Source: Candidatus Omnitrophota bacterium (lineage in GTDB: Bacteria; Omnitrophota; Gorgyraeia; Pluralincolimonadales; Pluralincolimonadaceae). Taken from it: a stretch of DNA of 64,000 bases. The stretch is taken from contig JBAZFB010000004.1 in NCBI GenBank assembly GCA_041653595.1, positions 49,930-113,929 on the forward strand, given 5' to 3'. The notes beneath the pieces were generated by a model. The model searched no databases. It was not told where the DNA came from and saw only the letters and a program-made list of their open reading frames with translations. The position numbers were made by a program, and so were the translations under genes. Below, in pieces: positions 34,213 to 42,584 of this stretch (positions are counted from its first letter, which is position 1; each line of letters starts with the position of its first letter).

Positions 34213-34395
34213 GTGAAGATCAAAGAAGATGATCTTGAGAGGAAGTACAGGTGCGCAAAGTGCGGCTACTTAACACAGCGGCAGGCGCCCCCCAGGAGCT
34301 GCCCGATATGCAGGGCCGGTTCCGAAGTTTTTGACGACATCGGTGTCGACAGGTCAACGGCGAAGATAGCGGTCTATAATCCGAAACTGATCTAG
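34213..34395 (+). CDS. Rubredoxin-like zinc/iron-ribbon small protein
   Basis: Protein of about 60 residues with two Cys pairs, YRCAKCGYL and SCPICRAG, spaced like the rubredoxin-like domain of rubrerythrin. Such a domain binds iron or zinc in a Cys4 site; there is no diiron domain here, so it is stand-alone. A longer reading from TTG 34192 would begin inside the operator and upstream of the -10 box, so I choose GTG 34213, which lies eight bases past the -10; this would make the message leaderless. Being first in the amt/PII transcript, it may serve redox or regulatory roles in nitrogen starvation, which is unproven. The reading frame could be fortuitous, but the Cys spacing argues otherwise. 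Confidence 0.6.
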   Translation: MKIKEDDLERKYRCAKCGYLTQRQAPPRSCPICRAGSEVFDDIGVDRSTAKIAVYNPKLI

Positions 34396-34454
34396 GGCCG
34401 GATAAGATCGCGAAACCAACAGGTCAAGACATTGGGAGAAAGAGAGATAAGAAG

Positions 34455-35243
34455 ATGTTACGTCAAAGCTTTTGGCTGGTTTTATGCATTATTGGGTTGT
34501 CCTCATTAATATCCCCAGCGGACTGTTTCGCGACCGCCTCCACCCACATCTGGGCGCCGTCAACTGACGTCCAGGCCTTCGGGGTAGTCCACGTGACAGG
34601 CGACATGTACCTGCCGGTCAGCAAGGATAAGGCCGGTAACAGGATAGCCACGGTAACCAACGAAGGCCTTACCGTCGGCGTTTTGCCTTTTGAAAAATTC
34701 AACATAGAAGTGGGATTTGACCACAAGACAGGGTATGGGGACCTGGACAATTATCCGATGTATTTCAACGCGAAAGGTGGGATACCTGAAGGCGCGTTCG
34801 GCGAATGGTTCCCGGCCCTGGCTGTGGGCGCTTATGACATAGGGACGAAGACGGACAAGACGAACTACAACCTTATCTACGGCAAGGCGGCGAAGACGTT
34901 CAAGATAAATGATTTCAACCTTGGCCGCCTCTCGCTAGGGTATTTTAACGGGAACAAAAAACTGTTGCTGGGCCCTAGCGGGAACAGGGACAACGACGGC
35001 GTCTTCGGCGCCTGGGAACGTACGATGACCGAAATATCTGACAAGCTCTGGATCTGCGCAGAATATCAGGGCACAAGGAGCTCGTACGGGTCATGGAATT
35101 TCGGTGCTTCCTGGAAGTTCTCGGATAACGTCTCCATGATAGTCGGGTTCGATCGTTACAACAACCGTAATCTTGCCGATACCGTCACCATACAGTTCGA
35201 CGTTGATTTTGACGCGTTCAGCAAGTTGTTCAAGAAAAAATAG
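34455..35243 (+). CDS. Putative outer-membrane beta-barrel protein linked to ammonium uptake
   Basis: Secreted protein of 262 residues: signal peptide (about 1-26, ending PADCFA), then alternating strands rich in Gly, Tyr, Asn and Phe (for example NLGRLSLGYFNGNKKLL and YGSWNFGASWKFSD), which suggest a small beta-barrel with about 10-12 strands. The mature end is FSKLFKKK rather than a canonical C-terminal Phe. I do not recognise a named family. It lies 12 bases before amt and under the nitrogen-type operator, so it may be a porin or surface protein for nitrogen-poor conditions. Function is inferred from position. Confidence 0.6.
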   Translation: MLRQSFWLVLCIIGLSSLISPADCFATASTHIWAPSTDVQAFGVVHVTGDMYLPVSKDKAGNRIATVTNEGLTVGVLPFEKFNIEVGFDHKTGYGDLDNYPMYFNAKGGIPEGAFGEWFPALAVGAYDIGTKTDKTNYNLIYGKAAKTFKINDFNLGRLSLGYFNGNKKLLLGPSGNRDNDGVFGAWERTMTEISDKLWICAEYQGTRSSYGSWNFGASWKFSDNVSMIVGFDRYNNRNLADTVTIQFDVDFDAFSKLFKKK

Positions 35244-35255
35244 GAGGATGAAGAG

Positions 35256-36593
35256 ATGAAAAAAATAATAAGGAAGAGCGCGTTCTGGTTTTTCGCCGCT
35301 TTTCTGTTTTTCACCGTTATCGCGACGGTAGTCGCGGCCGCGGAGGCCACTCCTGCGGTAAAAGTAGACACCGGCGATACGGCGTGGCTTTTGACATCGG
35401 CGGCGCTGGTGTTAATGATGACACCCGCCCTGGCGTTTTTCTACGGCGGTCTCGTGCGCAGGAAGAACGTGCTTTCGATCCTGATGCAATGCTTCATGGT
35501 GATGTGCCTTATAACCATCCAGTGGGTGCTCTTTGGTTATAGCCTGGCATTCGGGCCGGATGTCAAAGGCGTTATCGGGAGCCTTGCGTGGTTCGGGTTA
35601 AAAGGCGTGGGCCTCGACCCCAATCCGGCGTATGCAGCCACGGTCCCGCACCAGGCGTTCATGATATTCCAGGCGATGTTCGCCATCATTACGCCCGCCC
35701 TGATATTGGGCGCGTTCGCCGAGAGGATGAAGTTCTCGACGTTCTGCGTATTCGCGCTTGTATGGGCGACGGTCGTTTATGACCCGGTCTGCCACTGGGT
35801 ATGGGGCGTCGGAGGTTTCCTGAGGGCCGACGGGGCGCTTGATTTCGCGGGAGGCACGGTCGTCCACATCAATGCCGGAGTCGCGGCCCTGGCGAGCGCC
35901 CTGGTTTTGGGAAAACGCAAGGGATATCCGGACAAGATATCGCCCCCGCATAACCTTCCGTTCGCTGTATTGGGCGCGGGATTGCTATGGTTCGGATGGT
36001 TCGGGTTCAACTCAGGCAGCGCGCTCGGTTCCGGCGCTCTGGCGACGAGCGCTTTTGTGGTCACTCATATAGGGGCCGCCGCAGCCGGACTAACGTGGGC
36101 GCTTTTGGACTGGATATTCAATTCACGTTCGACGGTATTGGGAATTATTACCGGCGTTGTCGCCGGCCTGGTCGCGATAACTCCGGCCTCGGGTTTTGTG
36201 AACCCTGTCGGGGCTATATGGATCGGTATTGGCGTGTCGGTCTTCTGCTATATGGCCGTAGCGTTGCTTAAGGTTAAATTCGGCTATGATGATTCGCTTG
36301 ACGCTTTCGGAGTCCATGGCATAGGCGGCATCTGGGGAGCCCTGGCTACAGGCCTCTGGGCAACGAAGGCCGTGAACGCGGCCGGGAATAACGGGCTCTT
36401 CTACGGGAACCCGGCGCAATTTTTGGTGCAGCTCAAGGCCGTTATCATTACCGCGGTCTATTCGTTCGTCATGACCTTCGTGATCCTCAAGGTGCTTAAT
36501 GCGATTATGGGCGTGCGCGCTTCAGAGCAGGATGAGCGCATAGGCCTGGACCTCACGCAGCACCGCGAGGCCGGCTACACGGTCCTGGATTAA
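35256..36593 (+). CDS. amt: Ammonium transporter Amt
   Basis: Channel-like ammonium transporter of the inner membrane, 445 residues. Seen: cleavable-looking signal peptide (about 1-30), then 11 hydrophobic helices. Signature residues are present: WLLTSAALVLMMTPALAFFYGG, the pore histidines in TVVHINAGVAAL and AFGVHGIGGIWGALATG, and GAFAERMKFS. The C-terminal tail DERIGLDLTQHREAGYTVLD is the part that PII binds; GlnK-type PII is encoded 14 bases downstream, so the usual PII blockage of the pore when nitrogen is plentiful should apply. Transcription comes from the 34162 operator. Confidence 0.95.
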   Translation: MKKIIRKSAFWFFAAFLFFTVIATVVAAAEATPAVKVDTGDTAWLLTSAALVLMMTPALAFFYGGLVRRKNVLSILMQCFMVMCLITIQWVLFGYSLAFGPDVKGVIGSLAWFGLKGVGLDPNPAYAATVPHQAFMIFQAMFAIITPALILGAFAERMKFSTFCVFALVWATVVYDPVCHWVWGVGGFLRADGALDFAGGTVVHINAGVAALASALVLGKRKGYPDKISPPHNLPFAVLGAGLLWFGWFGFNSGSALGSGALATSAFVVTHIGAAAAGLTWALLDWIFNSRSTVLGIITGVVAGLVAITPASGFVNPVGAIWIGIGVSVFCYMAVALLKVKFGYDDSLDAFGVHGIGGIWGALATGLWATKAVNAAGNNGLFYGNPAQFLVQLKAVIITAVYSFVMTFVILKVLNAIMGVRASEQDERIGLDLTQHREAGYTVLD

Positions 36594-36607
36594 AGGGAGG
36601 GATAAAG

Positions 36608-36949
36608 ATGAAATATATCGTTGCGATAATACAGCCCGACAGGCTGGACGAGGTATTGGCGAGGTTAGAGGAGAAGGAGATACACCTGGTCACAGTCACG
36701 AGCGTCATGGGCCGCGGCCGCCAAAAAGGCATCTCCGAGGTCTACAGGAGCCATAAGGAGGCAGGAAGCCTCTTGAAGAAGGTCAAGCTGGAGATAGCCG
36801 TAAACGACGATTTCGTCAAGCCGGCTGTCGAGGCGATCGCTTCCAGGGCGCGCACCGGCCACGTCGGGGACGGGAAGATATTTATTCTCGATTTGCCGGA
36901 ATGTATTCGTATACGTACAGGAGAGAAGGGAAATCCTGCAATTGGATAG
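36608..36949 (+). CDS. glnK: PII signal-transduction protein (GlnK/GlnB type) lacking Tyr51
   Basis: Trimeric sensor of 2-oxoglutarate and ATP/ADP that controls Amt and other targets, 113 residues. Seen: KYIVAIIQPDRLDEVLARL start, T-loop GRGRQKGISEVYRSHKEAGS, and the ATP-binding RTGHVGDGKIFIL. In the T-loop Tyr46 is kept, but position 51, the tyrosine uridylylated by GlnD in proteobacteria, is Glu51. It therefore should not be uridylylated and would act by ligand binding alone. Its pairing with amt marks it as GlnK type. The next promoter (glnA) begins about 20 bases after its stop. Confidence 0.93.
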   Translation: MKYIVAIIQPDRLDEVLARLEEKEIHLVTVTSVMGRGRQKGISEVYRSHKEAGSLLKKVKLEIAVNDDFVKPAVEAIASRARTGHVGDGKIFILDLPECIRIRTGEKGNPAIG

Positions 36950-36971
36950 ATTAAAACGGGTGACTGCCGAG

Positions 36972-37016
36972 ATTTAACATCCGCGTAATATGGATTTAAC
37001 ATTCGTTTTGTATACT
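36972..37016 (+). promoter_or_regulatory. Triple 11-bp direct-repeat operator and promoter for glnA
   Basis: Three tandem 11-mers, ATTTAACATCC (36972), GCGTAATATGG (36983) and ATTTAACATTC (36994), then a TATACT -10 (37011-37016). The stretch GTAATA-GGATTTAACATT matches the 34162 site except at one base. Transcription should begin near 37023, leaving a leader with a GGGAGG site before the glnA ATG. Confidence 0.72.
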
Positions 37017-37047
37017 TGTGGCATAAAAATAAGGGAGGTAAGCCAGC

Positions 37048-38559
37048 ATGAAAGGGAAAGCAGTAAAGAAGGAGATAGCGGAAGTGAAGACGAAGAATCC
37101 GCTCGCGAACGGCTCGTTCAATGAGAAGGCCGCGCGCGACGTGATGAAACTCATCAAAGACAAGAAGATCGACATAATCGACCTGAAGTTCAACGACCTG
37201 CCGGGCCTGTGGCAGCATTTCTCAATACCGGCATCCGAACTGCTGGAGATGGACGATATAACGCGTTCCATCTGGGTCGACGGCATCGGGTTTGACGGTT
37301 CCTCGATCCGCGGTTTCCAGAAGATACAGGAATCGGACATGATCATGATACCGGATCCGTCTACCGCGGTCGTCGATCCGGTATGCGAAGTCCCGACCTT
37401 GAGCATCATCTGCGATATCTACGACCCGCTTACCCGCAAACCGTACAGCCGCGATCCGCGTTATATCGCGAAGAAGGCGGAGAAGTACCTCAAGGATACA
37501 GGCATAGCCGATTCCGTATATTTCGGGCCCGAAGCCGAATTTTTTATCTTTAATGATATCCGCTTCGACCAGAACGAGAATTCGGGTTACTACTTCATAG
37601 ACTCGGTCGAGGGCGACTGGAACACCGGCAAGAAAGAAGACCCGAACCTCGGATATAAGATACGCTACAAGGAAGGGTATTTCCCGGTCCCGCCGCACGA
37701 TTCGCTCCAGGACTTAAGGAGCCGCATAATCCTCAAGATGAAGGAAGCGGGAGTGAACATTGAAGTCCATCATCATGAAGTCGCCACAGCCGGCCAGTGC
37801 GAGATAGACATAAAGTTCGACAAGCTGACCAAAATGGCCGACAACCTATTGATGTACAAATACATCATAAAGAACATGGCCAAAAAAGCCGGTATGGTCG
37901 CGACGTTCATGCCGAAACCGCTCTTCGCGGATAACGGCTCGGGCATGCATTGCCATCAGAGCCTTTGGAAGAACGGCACGAACCTTTTCTTTGACAAGAA
38001 CGGCTACGCGCTCTTAAGCCAGACCGCGAAGTATTATATCGGCGGCCTGTTAAAGCACGCGAACAGCCTCATGGCGTTCTGCGCCCCGACGACAAACTCG
38101 TACAAGAGGCTCGTCCCGGGTTATGAAGCGCCTGTCAACCTCGTCTATTCGGCGCGCAACCGTTCGGCAGCTGTCCGCATACCGATGTACAGCGACAGCC
38201 CGAAATCCAAGAGGATCGAGTTCAGGCCTCCGGACCCGTCATGCAACGGCTACATCGCATTCAGCGCCATGCTCATGGCCGGGTTGGACGGAATAATCAA
38301 CAAGATCGATCCGGGCAAGCCGACGGATAAGGACCTCTTCGAATTAAGCGAGGAAGAGATGGCCAAGATACCGACGGTCCCGTCGTCTTTGCGCAGGGCT
38401 ATCGACGCTTTGGAGGCGGACCACGAGTACCTGCTCAGAGGCGGGGTGTTCACAAAGGATGTAATAGATGTTTGGCTTGAGTTCAAGAGGAAGAAAGAGA
38501 TAGATGCCGTCAGGATGCGTCCGCATCCTTACGAGTTCTACCTCTATTTCGATATTTAA
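37048..38559 (+). CDS. glnA: Glutamine synthetase type I (GSI-beta-like), no adenylylation tyrosine
   Basis: Makes glutamine from glutamate, ammonia and ATP; dodecameric, 503 residues. Seen: [45 protein letters not shown], and the glutamate-flap/arginine motif [14 protein letters not shown]. The region [10 protein letters not shown] aligns to the enteric adenylylation loop NLYDLPPEE, but the tyrosine is Phe431, so GlnE control is lost. The N-terminus has an extra basic, disordered-looking stretch of about 25 residues. It has its own 11-bp-repeat promoter and a hairpin terminator after it, and is a distinct paralogue from the second gene at 41244. Confidence 0.95.
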   Translation: MKGKAVKKEIAEVKTKNPLANGSFNEKAARDVMKLIKDKKIDIIDLKFNDLPGLWQHFSIPASELLEMDDITRSIWVDGIGFDGSSIRGFQKIQESDMIMIPDPSTAVVDPVCEVPTLSIICDIYDPLTRKPYSRDPRYIAKKAEKYLKDTGIADSVYFGPEAEFFIFNDIRFDQNENSGYYFIDSVEGDWNTGKKEDPNLGYKIRYKEGYFPVPPHDSLQDLRSRIILKMKEAGVNIEVHHHEVATAGQCEIDIKFDKLTKMADNLLMYKYIIKNMAKKAGMVATFMPKPLFADNGSGMHCHQSLWKNGTNLFFDKNGYALLSQTAKYYIGGLLKHANSLMAFCAPTTNSYKRLVPGYEAPVNLVYSARNRSAAVRIPMYSDSPKSKRIEFRPPDPSCNGYIAFSAMLMAGLDGIINKIDPGKPTDKDLFELSEEEMAKIPTVPSSLRRAIDALEADHEYLLRGGVFTKDVIDVWLEFKRKKEIDAVRMRPHPYEFYLYFDI

Positions 38560-38565
38560 GTTTAT

Positions 38566-38585
38566 GGTAGAGGGGGTCCTCTACC
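38566..38585. terminator. Bidirectional hairpin between convergent genes
   Basis: GGTAGAGG (38566-38573), loop GGGT, CCTCTACC (38578-38585): a perfect 8-bp stem between the glnA end and the convergent minus-strand gene. No long T-run follows on either strand, so its termination strength is uncertain. Confidence 0.5.
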
Positions 38586-38587
38586 AG

Positions 38588-39367
38588 TTATTCGAGAGGC
38601 GGTTTATAAGTAGGGGCGGTTCCTAAAGGATTGGCTGGCTGCCCACCCCCAATGTTGGGCACAGGAGCTGCCCCTTCTTCTTTTTTCGAGAAGGCCAGAT
38701 AGCCCATCGTGAAGAGCCCTGCGACGGGAATAGCCGTAATGATCCCGATCCATCCTTCCTTTCCGCGCGCCAAGGCGATCTTGTACCAGAGGAGACCGAA
38801 GAGGAATAAGTAGCATAACGGCCCTAACGGCGGTATTAACCCGGAAAGGAGCAGCAACAGCCAGGTATACCGCACATTCCCGATATTGCATGCCAGGAAT
38901 AAGTTCGCGATGGGTATCCAGGCCATCCATCCGTTTCGGGTATCCGTTTTCCCTGCGATGACCTGAAGACATACGGCCAAGTAGATGTAATAGATCAGGG
39001 AACCGATTATTATGACGCCGAGAAATGCCATTAGAAACGCTATTATGACGGCTAGCAAAGCCTTACTTTCTTTATCCGATAATTTGTTTTCAGGGGTTTC
39101 TCCCGAGGGGCCCGGTATCTTTTCTTCCTGCGGTTCGCTTGGCGGCGCGGCAGGCTTAAATTCCACCGCCTGCCCGTTTATCTCCTGTATCTCGGCGAGG
39201 TCGTATGTCATTTCGGTAACGCCGTAAATATCGACGGTTATGGTATCGTTGGTTATCGCCTTAATATTCCCCTCGATCTTCTTTCCGGACCTGAAAGTTA
39301 CCGTATCCGCCCAAGCGTTCACCGCGAACAATACGACCGCCGCGCATATGATCAGAGTTTTTTTCAT
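38588..39367 (-). CDS. Secreted/multi-pass membrane protein of unknown function (DUF5684-like tail)
   Basis: Protein of 259 residues. Seen: signal peptide (about 1-20, AVVLFAVNAWA), a small beta-rich region (about 22-70, TVTFRSGKKIEGNIK) resembling short SH3-like export domains, a Pro/Glu linker (about 75-95), and then four to five membrane helices (about 103-235) in the style of DUF5684. The C-terminal end is Gly/Pro-rich and disordered. I do not know its function. A GGAGGCGATA site precedes the ATG and a good promoter is at 39389-39417, so it is a single-gene unit, convergent to glnA. Confidence 0.7.
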   Translation of the reverse strand: MKKTLIICAAVVLFAVNAWADTVTFRSGKKIEGNIKAITNDTITVDIYGVTEMTYDLAEIQEINGQAVEFKPAAPPSEPQEEKIPGPSGETPENKLSDKESKALLAVIIAFLMAFLGVIIIGSLIYYIYLAVCLQVIAGKTDTRNGWMAWIPIANLFLACNIGNVRYTWLLLLLSGLIPPLGPLCYLFLFGLLWYKIALARGKEGWIGIITAIPVAGLFTMGYLAFSKKEEGAAPVPNIGGGQPANPLGTAPTYKPPLE

Positions 39368-39388
39368 TATCGCCTCCTATATGGTTAA

Positions 39389-39417
39389 ATTGTATCCAAA
39401 CTTCCCCTTGAAGGCAA
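39389..39417 (-). promoter_or_regulatory. Sigma70-type promoter for the 39367 minus-strand gene
   Basis: Minus strand: TTGCCT (39412-39417), 17-base spacer, TACAAT (39389-39394). It is the same -35 hexamer as at the PpiD-like gene. The start would be near 39382, giving a short leader with GGAGGCG. Confidence 0.6.
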
Positions 39418-39462
39418 GCACTTTTACTGGTATACCCTGGGAAAAGGGGTAAAAATCTTTTC

Positions 39463-39490
39463 TTGCATTTTCGGAAAAATTTGATATAAT
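39463..39490 (+). promoter_or_regulatory. Sigma70-type promoter for nadE
   Basis: TTGCAT (39463-39468), 16-base spacer, TATAAT (39485-39490), divergent from the minus-strand promoter about 50 bases away. The transcript would start near 39497, ahead of the GCGAGGTG site. Confidence 0.6.
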
Positions 39491-39515
39491 AAGGGGCTAA
39501 ATTAGCGAGGTGAAA

Positions 39516-41228
39516 ATGGATCCGATCCGCTTTGGCATAGCCCAAATGAACCCCACCGTGGGTGACCTTCAGGGCAACAAAGAGAAGATAATAAAGTTCA
39601 TAAGTGACGCAAGATCATTGGGTTGCGACATAGTAATCCTCCCGGAGCTTGCCATAACCGGTTATCCGCCCGAAGACCTCCTCCTTAAGCCCCAGTTTGC
39701 GGATGACGCCGTGAAAGCGCTTAACGAAATAGTCCATAAGACCGATAATATCATAGTTATAGTGGGCTGCCTCGACAAAGGCAAGGATGGGCTGTACAAT
39801 TCAGCCGCTCTTATCCGCGACAAGGAACTTATCCACATATATCATAAGATACTCCTCCCGAATTACGGCGTATTTGACGAAAAACGCTATTTCAAGCCCG
39901 GAAACGAGTCCTTTGCCTTCAAGTTCGAAGGCCTCAAGATCGGGCTGAACATCTGCGAGGACATCTGGGAATGCTGCGGCCCCGCGAGCTTTGAGGCGGT
40001 CGACATGGGCGCGCAGGTCATGATCAATATTTCGGCATCGCCTTACCACGCCGGCAAGATACAGGCGCGCGAGAAGATGCTTGTGGAGAGGGCCCAGCAG
40101 ACCGCCGCTATCGTGATCTACGATAACATGGTGGGCGGCCAGGATGAGCTCGTCTTCGACGGCGGGAGCATGGTGATAGGATGGAAGGGCAGCGTTTTAA
40201 CGCGCGGAAAGCAGTTCGAGGAGGATATCGCGCTCTTCGACCTCAACCCCGAAGAATACCTTAAATACAGGAAGGCCCCAAAGAGGAAGCCGGCGGTAAA
40301 TAATTACAGGGCCAAGGAACTATCGCTGAAGAGATGCGAGGTAAAGATAAGGCCGCCTTTCCCGCCGCGCCGCCTGGAAAAATTAGGCAGCATAGAGGAG
40401 ATATACAAGGCGCTTGTCCTGGGCACCAGGGATTATATGACGAAGAACGGCTTCAAGAAAGCGGTCGTCGGCGTAAGCGGGGGGATAGATTCGGCCTTGA
40501 CCGCGTGCATAGCCGTCGACGCGCTCGGAAAAGATAACGTCGCCGCGGTCACGATGCCGTCCATGCATACCAAGGAAGAGACGCGCGCGGATGCCGTAGC
40601 CGTCGCGAAGAATTTGGGCCTAAAGACGGCGGCCATACCCATAAATACCATCTACCAGGCATATACGCGGATGCTGAAGAAGGAATTCAAGGACGCCAAG
40701 ACAGATATAACCGAAGAGAACCTGCAGGCGAGGATCCGCGGCAACATCCTCATGGCGCTTTCGAATAAATTCAACTGGCTCGTCCTGACGACCGGGAACA
40801 AGAGCGAGATGTCGACGGGTTATTGCACCCTCTACGGCGATATGGCCGGGGGATTTGCGGTCATAAAAGATGTACTGAAGACCGTCGTTTACCAGTTGGC
40901 AGAATACAGGAACGCGGTAGCCGGCAAGGAGGTCATCCCGGTAACGACGATAAAGAGGGCGCCGACCGCCGAATTGAAACCCAACCAGAAAGACCAGGAT
41001 ACGCTTCCGCCTTACCACGTGCTGGACGATATCCTGAAGTTATATGTCGAAGAAGACAGGTCGGCGAGCGAGATCATCGCCCAGCGTTTCGACGCGAAGA
41101 CGGTCAAGAAGGTCATCTCGAGGGTCGACAAGAACGAATATAAGAGGCGCCAGAGCCCGCCGGGCGTCAAAATAACCCCCAAGGCATTCGGGAAGGACCG
41201 CAGGGTCCCGATAACGAACAGATATTAA
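39516..41228 (+). CDS. nadE: Glutamine-dependent NAD+ synthetase
   Basis: Final enzyme of NAD synthesis, amidating deamido-NAD with ammonia from glutamine. Seen: N-terminal nitrilase-type glutaminase (about 1-255) with the Glu-Lys-Cys catalytic triad in LPELAITGYPPEDLL, HKILLPNYGVFDEKRYF and GLNICEDIWE, then the ammonia-using synthetase (about 300-570) with the P-loop GVSGGIDSALTA and the later TTGNKSEMSTGY. I prefer ATG 39516, five bases after GAGG; GTG 39510 is in frame but too close to that site. It precedes the second glutamine synthetase by 15 bases, which supplies its amide donor. Confidence 0.94.
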   Translation: MDPIRFGIAQMNPTVGDLQGNKEKIIKFISDARSLGCDIVILPELAITGYPPEDLLLKPQFADDAVKALNEIVHKTDNIIVIVGCLDKGKDGLYNSAALIRDKELIHIYHKILLPNYGVFDEKRYFKPGNESFAFKFEGLKIGLNICEDIWECCGPASFEAVDMGAQVMINISASPYHAGKIQAREKMLVERAQQTAAIVIYDNMVGGQDELVFDGGSMVIGWKGSVLTRGKQFEEDIALFDLNPEEYLKYRKAPKRKPAVNNYRAKELSLKRCEVKIRPPFPPRRLEKLGSIEEIYKALVLGTRDYMTKNGFKKAVVGVSGGIDSALTACIAVDALGKDNVAAVTMPSMHTKEETRADAVAVAKNLGLKTAAIPINTIYQAYTRMLKKEFKDAKTDITEENLQARIRGNILMALSNKFNWLVLTTGNKSEMSTGYCTLYGDMAGGFAVIKDVLKTVVYQLAEYRNAVAGKEVIPVTTIKRAPTAELKPNQKDQDTLPPYHVLDDILKLYVEEDRSASEIIAQRFDAKTVKKVISRVDKNEYKRRQSPPGVKITPKAFGKDRRVPITNRY

Positions 41229-41243
41229 CGAAAGGAGATGCAG

Positions 41244-42584
41244 ATGGCAGCCAGATCGGTCAAAGATAAAGAATATGTATTGAAGATGGCCAAAGAGGCC
41301 AACGTCAAGTTCATCAGGTTGTGGTTTGCCGACATCCTCGGTTTCGTAAAATCCTTCGCGATAACCGTCGAGGAGCTCGAAGGGGCGCTCGAAGAGGGTA
41401 TGGGATTTGACGGTTCCTCTATCGAGGGTTTCGCGCGCATAGACGAGTCGGACATGATGGCGCGGCCCGACCCCAGCACTTTCGTCCTTCTTCCCTGGAG
41501 GCCGAAGGATGAATTCGCCGTCGCGAGGATGTTCTGCGATATCGTCCGTCCGGACGGTTCGCCTTTCGAGGGGGACCCGAGATATATATTGAAGCAGAAC
41601 CTGAAGCGCGCGGCGAAACTCGGATTCACTTTTTACGTCGGGCCCGAGCTCGAGTTCTTCTATTTCAAGGATAATAAAGGCACCGAGCCGCTCGATGCGG
41701 GCGGGTATTTCGACCTTATACCGCCTGATCCGGCCTCAGACCTGAGGCGGGATACGGTCCTCATGCTCGAGGCTATGGGCATTGGCGTCGAATACAGCCA
41801 TCACGAAGTCGCGCCGAGCCAGCACGAGATAGACCTGAGATATACGGACGCGCTCACGATGGCCGACGCGGCTATGACATACCGCGTCGTCGTAAAAGAG
41901 GTTGCGCAGCGCTACGGTTACTACGCTACATTCATGCCGAAACCCATGTACGGGGTGAACGGCTCGGGAATGCACGTCCACCAGTCTCTTTTTAAGGGTG
42001 ACAAGAACGCCTTCTTCGAGGCGAAGGACAAATACCATCTCTCGAAGATCGCGAAGAATTATATCGCCGGACTGCTCAAGCATTCCCGCGAGATAACCTC
42101 GGTCACAAGCCAGTGGGTCAACTCATATAAGAGGCTCGTCCCGGGCTACGAGGCGCCGGTCTACATCGCCTGGGCGAAGAGGAACCGGTCTACGCTTGTA
42201 AGGATACCCGAATACAAGCCCGGAAAAGAGAAGGCGACGCGCATCGAGTACCGTTCGCCGGACCCGGCATGCAACCCGTACCTGGCTTTCAGCGTCATGC
42301 TCGCGGCAGGGCTTGAGGGCATCGAGAAGAATTACGAACTCATCCCGCCGACCGAAGAGAACGTCTTTGAATTGACTCCCGAAGAGAGGACGAAGCGCGG
42401 GATAAGGCCGTTGCCCGGCGACCTCTATGAGGCTATATGTGAAACCGAGAAGAGCTCTGTTGTAAGGAAAGCCCTCGGCGAACACGCTTTCCGCTCATTT
42501 ATCGAGAACAAGAAGATCGAGTGGGATAAGTACAGGGCCCGGGTCACCGACTATGAGATAAAGGAATACCTCGCGATACTATGA
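41244..42584 (+). CDS. glnA: Glutamine synthetase type I (GSI-alpha-like, shorter paralogue)
   Basis: Second glutamine synthetase (446 residues), resembling the shorter, feedback-inhibited forms found in Firmicutes and Thermotoga. Seen: GFDGSSIEGFARIDESD, GPELEFFYFK, HHEVAPSQHEIDLRYTDAL, GSGMHVHQSLF, RNRSTLVRIP and RIEYRSPDPACNPY. There is no adenylylation loop tyrosine motif. ATG 41244 is preferred: AAAGGAG lies six bases before it, whereas the in-frame ATG 41238 abuts the site. It overlaps the GAF-ANTAR gene by four bases, so it is coupled to a predicted antiterminator. It differs from the 37048 paralogue in promoter and form. Confidence 0.95.
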   Translation: MAARSVKDKEYVLKMAKEANVKFIRLWFADILGFVKSFAITVEELEGALEEGMGFDGSSIEGFARIDESDMMARPDPSTFVLLPWRPKDEFAVARMFCDIVRPDGSPFEGDPRYILKQNLKRAAKLGFTFYVGPELEFFYFKDNKGTEPLDAGGYFDLIPPDPASDLRRDTVLMLEAMGIGVEYSHHEVAPSQHEIDLRYTDALTMADAAMTYRVVVKEVAQRYGYYATFMPKPMYGVNGSGMHVHQSLFKGDKNAFFEAKDKYHLSKIAKNYIAGLLKHSREITSVTSQWVNSYKRLVPGYEAPVYIAWAKRNRSTLVRIPEYKPGKEKATRIEYRSPDPACNPYLAFSVMLAAGLEGIEKNYELIPPTEENVFELTPEERTKRGIRPLPGDLYEAICETEKSSVVRKALGEHAFRSFIENKKIEWDKYRARVTDYEIKEYLAIL

